From: Rosa chinensis
Taxonomy: Eukaryota > Streptophyta > Magnoliopsida > Rosales > Rosaceae
DNA length: 64,000 nucleotides
Assembly (NCBI RefSeq): GCF_002994745.2
Contig: NC_037090.1
Location: 3,906,001 to 3,970,000 of the forward strand
Reading direction: 5' to 3'
A program made the translations under genes and the position numbers. This document shows, piece after piece, positions 56,793-64,000 of this stretch (position 1 is the first letter of the stretch; every line of letters begins with the position of its first letter). The notes beneath the pieces were generated by a model. The model was not told the DNA's origin and made no database searches. It saw only the letters and a list, made by a program, of their open reading frames with translations.

Positions 56793-56806
56793 CATCTTAA
56801 CCACAT

Positions 56807-57607
56807 GTATTAAATATAAAAACAGAAATTTTAATAACTTAAAACTGTGCATTTATTTTCAGCTGTCAGATTCACTTGTCCCTCACAGTACCTTAAAAAC
56901 TGTCCCTTAGGTGAGCATACCTTATTAAAGATATTTGTTGAACTTGGACAAATTTGAAGACTTTCTTAGTAAGAGGCTAGGACAGATATAACATAGAAGG
57001 ATTAGAATCACAAGAAAAAAAATGATCCCTCGATGTTCATCACTGGCCACCAATCCCACCATGCATGTATGATCATTTATGAAAAAAGTAGCAAATTAGA
57101 GGAATAAACGTACCCCTCTATTACAGCCAACATGCATTTATACAAAGAAACGGCTTTTCGTTGCCTAAGAATGACCGAAAATATGACATTGTTAATCACT
57201 ATTAATGTACCTGCCTCCATGATAGAGAATGCGACCGAGGAATATATGAGATCAGAAGATCGAAGAGGCAGAGGGAGAGAGAAGTGAGAGCAGGATTAGG
57301 GTTAATGGCTTTTGTGATCAGAGTGAGTGATTTTATACTTGGCTAACTTCTACTGGGGTTAGGCTACTAGCAGTAGCAATTTTTTGATTTGGTTCCGCTC
57401 TTTGGATTGACTTTGATCATTTCATGCAATATGAATACATTCATATTCAACACCGATATTATTCAACATGGGAAGAAAAACTCGCATTAGTGCTTTAATC
57501 TATGATTTAAGTCCCAAAAAAGGACCGGGGGCCGGACCTGGAGTGAGGTCTAATTAAGTGACCGTCACCCTAATGGCCACCCATTTCTTCGCCTCATATA
57601 ATTTAAA
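56807..57607 (-). other. Copy B of the duplicated promoter/first-exon segment
   Basis: 56960-57380 matches 22900-23280 through GACAGATATAACATA, GATCCCTCG, AATAAACGTACCCCTCT, ATGCATTTATACAAAGAAAC, CTCCATGATAGAGAATGCG and GAGAGCAGGATTAGGGTTAA. On the minus strand it has a TATAAAA box, a leader, an ATG at 57217-57219 (MEAGTLIVIN...) and the same GTACGT donor after IEG. It differs from copy A by an in-frame insertion in the exon. The product is unknown. Confidence 0.4.
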
Positions 57608-57721
57608 CTAGCCTTCTCGGCTTCTCTATACATGCTTTGCATGTCAGCATGTGTAGTAGTTTATTTATTTATTTGAGAAAATAAAAAAGAAAAGAATTGA
57701 ATAAAACAGTTATTGTAGAGA

Positions 57722-57944
57722 GGGGAAATTATTACATGGTCCCGGACCATAGTACACGTGGTGGTCCGGGATGATATTATTGGCCCATGTGACTTGTAGT
57801 TATTTCTGATTGGCTTCTAATTTAATTTTTCTTTTCTTTTTTAACCCCCTCTGCATGGTCCCCACCAGATTTGAGTGATATTATTGGTTGGGACCACCAC
57901 ATGGCAGTGCCACGTGGTACTCCGGGACTACCTAATAATTCCCC
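57722..57944. mobile_element. Foldback MITE
   Basis: 223 bp. The left end GGGGAAATTATTACATGGTC and right end (inverted) GGGGAATTATTAGGTAGTCC are inverted repeats that continue to the CACGTGG words at 57753 and 57911. The flanks TGTAGAGA (57714-57721) and TGTAGGGA (57945-57952) look like an 8-bp duplication with one change. Both arms carry GATATTATTGG and CACGTGG. It is related to 46610-46780. Confidence 0.75.
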
Positions 57945-58058
57945 TGTAGGGAGAGATAGTGGGAGAAAAAAGTGTGTTGTGGAATAACTTCTTTTTATTT
58001 TTTTTAAGAAAAATCTATTTTATAATTGTCGTATTTACCCTTGTGATTTAATTTATAG

Positions 58059-60618
58059 GTCCTTGACCAAAATCCCCAAAATGAGCCAAAGTTATCTCAC
58101 TTACCCCAGACCCCAGTAATAGATTTTTATTTCCACTAACCCAATTTAAAGAGAAATGACAACTTTACCCTTCACCTAATTAAAAAACTACATGATGCCA
58201 CTCTAATCTCTCTCCTCCCTCAGATCCGGTCTCTCTCTCACACCAGATGTCGGCTCTCTCTCTCTCTATCCCCTTCGCTCCTTCCTCGTCGGAATCGGAC
58301 AGACGACGTCATTGGCCAATTTGCCTCCGTTGTCGTCTTCGTCTCTCTCATCCCTTCAATCTGCTCACACTCTCTCTCATCCTCCGATGTAGATCGGAAA
58401 ACACTCAGTCTCTCTCTCTCTCTCTCTCCCCCCACAACACGACGCCTGCACTGCCGTGCCATGGAGGCTCCGGACCATGAGGACGAGATCGAAGCTTTCT
58501 TCCAGTCCGGTTTCAAATGGTTTCGCCTTCGACAGCCAAAGATCGAAAATGGAGCCACTGAGTTTGACGTCCAGCACAACATCGGAGGCTTCCGGTTCCA
58601 ATTCCGAAGAGAGAGATCGATAAGAGCTTTTCAGCCTCTCTCTCTCCACCACTATACCTGCAGTGACTCCGACCGGGTCCTTGATTAGGTCGGGTCTGTT
58701 GGTGCTTGACCCAAATTAGTTTCTTTTCTTCTTTTTTTGGTGGTAAAATATGGCAAAAGCCCAGAAGAAAGAAAAAAAAGAGGCCAATAGACGTCTATTG
58801 CCCGACAATAGATGTTTTAAATTGATGTGATTTTTTTTTTCTTTAATCAAATTTTTATTTATCTAATTTTAGAAAGATTAGTTTGCATTCTGCAAACGAA
58901 AGTTTTATTGGGGGGCAATACATGGCTGATAGTCGTCTATTAGATCAAGTCCACCGGTGTAGTTTTGACCGGGCACCAGCAAGGATTGATGATGTGTTGA
59001 CTGGGCAAGGGGAAACTCATCCCTCCACCAGTGTAGTTTTGCCCAGCCAAGGTTTGGCTTTCCTTGACCGAGGCCAAGAAAAAGGGCAACGCCCTGACTA
59101 AAATTATTACCAGTCTAAGGAGACGCCAGCTCGGCCCAAAGCCGGACTTGGCCGACGTCAGCGATAGACAACCTAGAAATTTACCTTCGAGAATCAACTG
59201 CAACTCATTCTGCTTCCCAAAATTCCTTGCCCAGACCAGGATGATGATGAACTGGTGATTCTCACGCCAGAAGCTTAACAAGCTTCTCAATTGTTGGCCT
59301 ATGTGTGCAGCCCAGCAAGAAACGAAGCCCAGAAAGGCCAGAGAAGTCGCCAGTGTTGAAGAACACGGTGAAGTCGAAACCAACCCAGAAACGGAAATCA
59401 TTAAAACCTGATCGAATTCGAAAACTAATCATACAAACATGTAAACGTTGACGAGAAGATCGATTTTCATACCACATGCAGCCCAAACGATGGCCAGAGT
59501 CGCAAGAATTCGCTGAACCCGTCGGCAAAGTTTCAATGTTCTCACTGTCGATTCTCCCTCCACAGCCGACGATTGAGCGAACAGTGACCGCGACGACCAT
59601 AGGAAAAGATCGGTGGCCGTACGCCAGCCGGAGGTGGCCTGACGGTGGAGCACCGGCCGGATTATGGTGTCGGGTCGCAGTCTCCCCATTCACGGGTCGA
59701 GGCTTCAGGTTGCTTCTAGAGTGATCTGGAGCCTTGATCAGATGCAAGGGCTATTTATACACAAAGCTTAATTTGCTTCATGGGCTGGGATTTAGCGGTG
59801 GAGGATTGGATGGCTCAGATCGCTCCACGTAATTTTCTATTTTCCATTAATAATTTCTTTAGTCCAAAACTTTCGAAAATCATAACATATAGCTCGGGTG
59901 TCCGAAAAATTCCCTGAAAATTCTTACAAACTCGTCGTGTCGTGTACTTTATTATCCAATCCTTAAGTTGAGGATTACACCTTGTGAAAATTTCCAGTGA
60001 AATTGGATGAAAAGTGAACAGTCTTGACTGGTCAAAAAAGAAAACGTGTGGAAACCTATGTCCAGTGGCAGTGAACAGTAACTTGACTGGTCGACGCCTC
60101 GACTTTTCTTGACTACGGGTGAACTTGCTCTTAGGGGCAATAGAAGTCTATTAGGGGGTAATAGACTATTTGGGCAATAGACGTCTATTAGGGGGTAATA
60201 GAGGTCTATTGCCCCTCTATTAGGGGCCAATAGATGTCTATTGGAGGCAAAAAAACATTTCCGGTGAGATTTTCAGCAATTCCGGCTAGCGGCAACCGGT
60301 GACCGGAATCTGGCGAAAGTTGTCCGGATTCCTGCGGCCGGTGACCAGAATTCGGCGAAAGTTGACCGGATTCCTACGACCGGTGACCAGGCTTCGACGA
60401 AAGTCTCCTATGGTTTCTCTCTCTTCCATGTTCTCTATTTCTCTCTAAGTAACAAAGGGGTGAGGGTAAAATGGTATTAAAATTAAAAAAAAAAAATATC
60501 TTAATGGGGTATTAGGGAAGACCTCCCTTAGAATGTTTTGGGTAAGAGGTAATTAAAAAAACTTAATGGGGTTAGTGGGAAAAAAATATCCAGAAATGGG
60601 GTAAATAGACAAAAACCC
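58059..60618. mobile_element. Probable MULE-like element related to the Pack-MULE
   Basis: Inverted end regions: left TTACCCCAGACCCCAGTAAT and TTTCCACTAACCCAATTTAA; right, read inward, TTTACCCCATTTCTGG and TTCCCACTAACCCCATTAAG. The flanks AATTTATAG (58050-58058) and AATTTATTA (60619-60627) agree at 7 of 9 positions, so the duplication and exact ends are tentative. Like the element at 44670 it has CT-rich and GC-rich gene-like interior and TATTG-(G)n-CAATA palindromes (58794, 58904, 60136-60245). Interior frames such as 58461-58688 (MEAPDHEDEIEAFFQSGFKW) or the overlapping SSSPVSNGFAFDSQRS may be captured exons; I cannot name a source. Confidence 0.55.
60136..60245. repeat. Cluster of CTATTR-GGGG-YAATAG motifs
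   Basis: At least six half- or full-palindrome units in 110 bp (GTCTATTAGGGGGTAATAGA, GGTCTATTGCCCCTCTATTA and relatives). Same motif class as in the Pack-MULE at 45302-46034. Confidence 0.9.
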
Positions 60619-60713
60619 AATTTATTATCAAAGTATTTTAATCTTTTAGGATTATTTTTGTCAAAATTTTGAGTTTTGGCTAACAAAGCCTCTTCTATTA
60701 ATAATAGTATAGA

Positions 60714-61696
60714 TAGATATAGCACAATCGGGTATTACGCTAGTGAGTCTTTTTCTCTTGAAGGTGATCAAATTTTTACAAATCGCTTCGGGCCTGAAAA
60801 TCTCAGATCCCGTCATTGAAATAATAGCTAATGGTTGATCAGTAATATATCGTTACAAGAAAATCTTGTGTATGTCAACCATACCACATGTCTACGACAA
60901 CTGACCAATCAATGCCTTTAAAGGAGATGTTTTAAGTATTATAATTTGATAAAGCAGGGGTAGTTTAGGAATACAAATAATTTCTTTAAAAATTTTACGT
61001 GATACGGCTGCTATATGTAAGATTGTTATTATAAAGCTCTGTGATGATGAACATTTTCGCAATTCCCCAGAGGAAACGAAGATCAGGTGCCAACAACATT
61101 AATTTTGCTCTTACACACATCGATCGTTCTAATAACTAACTAATGGCACAATTTAATAGCTTCTTGGTCGCAATTCCCATTCAGGTTCTTGATATATGAG
61201 TTGCCAACGGATGATCCAACTGCAAGTCAACCCGGCCCAATTCCATTTTGCTACCTAGTTTAGTTCGGTGCAAGAACGCGACAATACAAGGAAACCTTTT
61301 TCAACACTTTGGCACACATTCCTTGTTTTACCAACATTCCAACACTATAGCCAATTCGATAAATAATAATGCGCTGTAGGACTAGTGACATTATGTATTG
61401 CAAACTTTTTCGTTATACACGAGTGTCCTAATTGATCCAATGATATAACTGTACGTATCAGGCCTAACTGCTGAAGTACGAATACCACCTCCCCACGATA
61501 TATGACCGGTGGAAAGAGACGTAATTGTAAGTCAGAAACCATCATTGTGGAATAGATGATCGAGTCTCCTGTTTCATTGAAACGGAACGTCACCTGAAAT
61601 AAGTTCCACAAGAATTTCTGGTGAGTGCTTCCCTGTCTTCTAAGTAGTCATCGTGTCTGGCAAAAGTTTGATCATCATCTTCCAAGGAAATAAGGC
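60714..61696 (+). promoter_or_regulatory. Upstream region of ERD6-like gene 2
   Basis: AT-rich 5' flank with no gene resemblance. The last part should contain the leader of ERD6-like gene 2. No promoter box was assigned. Confidence 0.35.
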
Positions 61697-64000
61697 ATGG
61701 AAGGAGTTTCCTTGGAAGGAGAAACCATGGAAGCAGGACTACTGACTATGTCCAATGCCAATGGAGAGTCCTCCTCGGTCACCAGCGTTGTTCTTCTGGG
61801 CACTTTGGTCGCCCTCTGTGCTTCGCTCTCTACTGGCTGTGCTGTGAGTCACATACTATTTGTTCATATAAGAAGAAAGTTAGGTAAAAAGATGATGAAT
61901 GAAACAAATGACCTGAACCGGCCAGAAATAGAATAAAACATTGATGGGGAAAGAGCTGGGGTGATCCTAAATTGTTTCCCATGTTATTTAGGATTTTGCT
62001 TGATTTATTTTTCTAAACTTTTCTGTTATAACTTTCTAGTTTCTTTATTTTCTGGTCCCGGATAGTTTGGAGAGACTAGTAACTTCATAGCCTACACAAG
62101 GTTGTTGGATTAATAAATTGTGTTAATTTTCTTGAGGAGTCTGACAAAATCATGGAAAAAGCAGGGTCCTGGTAAGTTTTTGTGAAAAATCAACCAGTTT
62201 TTGTTTTACTTTGCTAAATCAAGTTATTAATAATGATAGACATCGATTGCATACCTCTTACAGAAAATAGGAGATAAAATACATTTATCTTTGTTGAAGC
62301 ATTACACTTATAATTGCTTTACAGATAGGGTATTCATCAGCTGCAGAATCTGGAATTCTGGAAGACTTGGACCTTACGGTTGAAGCAGTAAGAAATATTG
62401 TTATGTTATTATATTGTACATTTTACTGAACTTCAACACTGTTGGGTGTTGCCTTTGCACATAAGTAGAACTTAATTAATTATTATCTATACTTTTCAGT
62501 TGTATGCATTTGATAAATTGATCTTCTGATTATGCTTAAATTGTCGAGTTGCAGTACACTGTATTTGGTTCAATAATGACAGTTGGAGGAGTGATTGGTT
62601 CATTGGTAAATGGGAAGATAACAGATCTCATCGGTCGTAGAGGTGTAAGTTTTGCAGTACCTGTATGTAATATCTGGACCTTACTCAGGTGTTACTATTT
62701 TGAAACTCCTCTGTTCTTTTCCTGTCCATGTTACCAAACAGACGATGTGGTTCTCTGCAATATTCAGTTCTGCAGGGTGGTTTAGTATAGCTTTTGCAAA
62801 GGTTTCTTTCCTTTCCATCTCCATATACATTTAATGCATGAATGCAAGGATGATCAAATTTGTGGTTTAAATCAGTAGTTGATCAGTTTGATTCTTGATG
62901 TAGAATGCTTGGTGGCTGGACATTGGAAGATTGTCATTGGGATTCAGTGTTGGTATCATTTACTATGTGGTAATAAGTCTATCTTGTTGCTTACAAAAAG
63001 TTTGAAGTCAGTAACTTACATTTTTTTTGTGGACAATGAAATCTGTGACTTACATATATAATGAAACGACTTCTTATTCATAAGCAGGTGCCTGTCTACA
63101 TAGCAGAAATAACACCCAAGGATCTTCGAGGAAGGTTCACTTCAGCTAACCAGGTACGATGAGATAAAGTTCTGAGTTGATCACTATCTTTGTGCTTGCT
63201 CCTCTTACTAGCTAAATTCACTAACTGCAGCTGCTGATTAGCTGTGGCTTTTCATTGTTCTTTTTGATTGGAAATGCTATACATTGGCGCACCATGGCTG
63301 TACTCGGTAAATTATCCGATCCTTGCATCTAAGTTAGATAAAACACTCAATACTGATAGATAATAATTTCAGGTGTTATTCCATCCCTACTGCAAATTGT
63401 AGGTTTATTCTTCATTCCAGAGTCTCCAAGGTGGCTGGTGAGTCCAATTCAATCTTTTCCATGGAAAATGTTAATATGACTAGAGAAAGTTTCCGGTTGG
63501 ATTCCATAAAATGTTGAGACACTCTTCTGCAGGCTAAAGTTGGTAGACAAACAGACCTTGAAGCTGTGCTGCAGCGTCTTAGAGGAAGGAATGCTTCTGT
63601 TTCTCAAGAAGCAGCTGATATCATGGTAACTTAGACAGTTCCGAGTTCATGTTATTGTGAAGAGCTATCTGTTTGGAAGGGAACTATATTTTTTTGAGTT
63701 TACAACTATCTACATGCAAACAAGAAATAAGATGGTTCTCATATTGTGGCAGGAGTATACAGAAATGTTTCAGAAAAACTCAGGAAGAATACTAGACTTG
63801 TTCCAGCGTAGATATACTCACTCACTGATTGTAAGCTGACTCAAAGGAGACATTGACAAATTTAGAAATCATGTCATGTCATGTTATTTCCTGTCTCACA
63901 TTTCCATTAGATGATCTTTCTGACCTTCTACACATATTTCAATTTGTTTAGGTTGGAGTTGGGCTAATGTTACTACAGCAATTTTCTGGGGTCAATGCAG
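61697..64000 (+). CDS. ERD6-like sugar/H+ symporter 2 (5' part)
   Basis: Ten complete exons and part of the eleventh: 61697-61843, 62325-62387, 62555-62644, 62742-62801, 62904-62969, 63088-63153, 63231-63306, 63373-63437, 63533-63625, 63753-63830 and 63952-64000 (runs off the edge), about 284 residues. Exon lengths 2-10 are identical to those of ERD6-like gene 1 (63, 90, 60, 66, 66, 76, 65, 93, 78 nt), so the tandem copies share their gene structure exactly. Motifs: [49 protein letters not shown] and LMLLQQFSGVNA. Residues are intact throughout the visible part. It is presumably a vacuolar or plasma membrane monosaccharide transporter like its neighbour. The start Met is the first in frame; MEAGLL 10 residues later corresponds to MEEGLL of gene 1 and could be an alternative start. 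Confidence 0.92.

Larger units (their letters stand above)
57608..60713 (-). mobile_element. Helitron, minus orientation
   Basis: On the minus strand the 5' end is TCTATACTATTATTAATAG preceded by host A (60714). The 3' end is CTAG (57608-57611) followed by host T (57607), with a hairpin ACATGC-AAA-GCATGT 18 nt upstream of it. The TC start, CTAG end, hairpin and insertion between A and T are the Helitron signature. No Rep/helicase frame is visible, so it is non-autonomous. It contains a foldback MITE (57722-57944) and a MULE-like element (58059-60618) that together make up most of its length. Confidence 0.75.

Overview
This window is plant nuclear DNA from a eudicot. It shows long AT-rich intergenic stretches, genes with many short GT-AG introns, plant-specific kinase families and dense, nested transposable elements. 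A Rosaceae genome (strawberry/rose type) is my best guess from the general look of the repeats and protein spellings, but nothing in the sequence proves the genus. I found no rRNA, tRNA, organellar block, CRISPR array or bacterial-type operon.

Protein-coding loci, left to right. (1) The 5' part of an ATG18h/BCAS3-type autophagy gene, minus strand (1-3864), running off the left edge. (2) A complete nine-exon receptor-like cytoplasmic kinase of the RLCK-VI/RBK type, minus strand (6764-10485), with one GC-AG intron. (3) A small two-exon gene or pseudogene (17776-18276, minus). (4) Two RKF3-type receptor kinases with a ten-cysteine ectodomain, both plus strand (19485-21338 and 33581-35407). They are tandem paralogs separated mainly by a nested retrotransposon insertion. 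(5) A weakly supported five-part small membrane-protein model (40176-41948) inside Helitron-like DNA. (6) Two tandem ERD6-like sugar/H+ symporter genes, plus strand. The first is complete with 18 exons (51665-55524). The second (61697-64000) leaves the right edge in its eleventh exon.

Mobile DNA occupies much of the rest. Elements with boundaries I could define: two Tourist-like MITEs with TAA duplications (5283-5576, 15463-15804); a 5'-truncated LINE (12911-~15070); an Mu-like element with ~150-180-bp inverted ends and a perfect 9-bp duplication (16056-17203); a decayed Copia element (23384-31970) split by an internally deleted LTR element with a 5-bp duplication (25845-29703); two probable Helitrons end to end (36333-39177, 39187-44421); a Pack-MULE carrying a fragment that reads as D-3-phosphoglycerate dehydrogenase (44670-46559); a hAT-like element with an 8-bp duplication and a 213-codon open frame (47779-49044); a further TIR element (49713-50581); a poly(A) retroposon with a 14-bp duplication just downstream of the first ERD6-like gene (55650-56792); and a minus-strand Helitron (57608-60713) that contains both a foldback MITE-like neighbour sequence and a probable second MULE.

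The most unusual signals are: a G-rich palindromic motif of the form TATTG-(G)n-CAATA, reiterated about ten times in the Pack-MULE and again in the second MULE-like element; the mosaic divergence of the two LTR copies at 25845-29703; and a promoter-plus-first-exon segment duplicated about 34 kb apart (22900-23280 and 56960-57380). All exon boundaries below were placed by eye from splice signals, reading frame and family resemblance, without alignment or transcript data.
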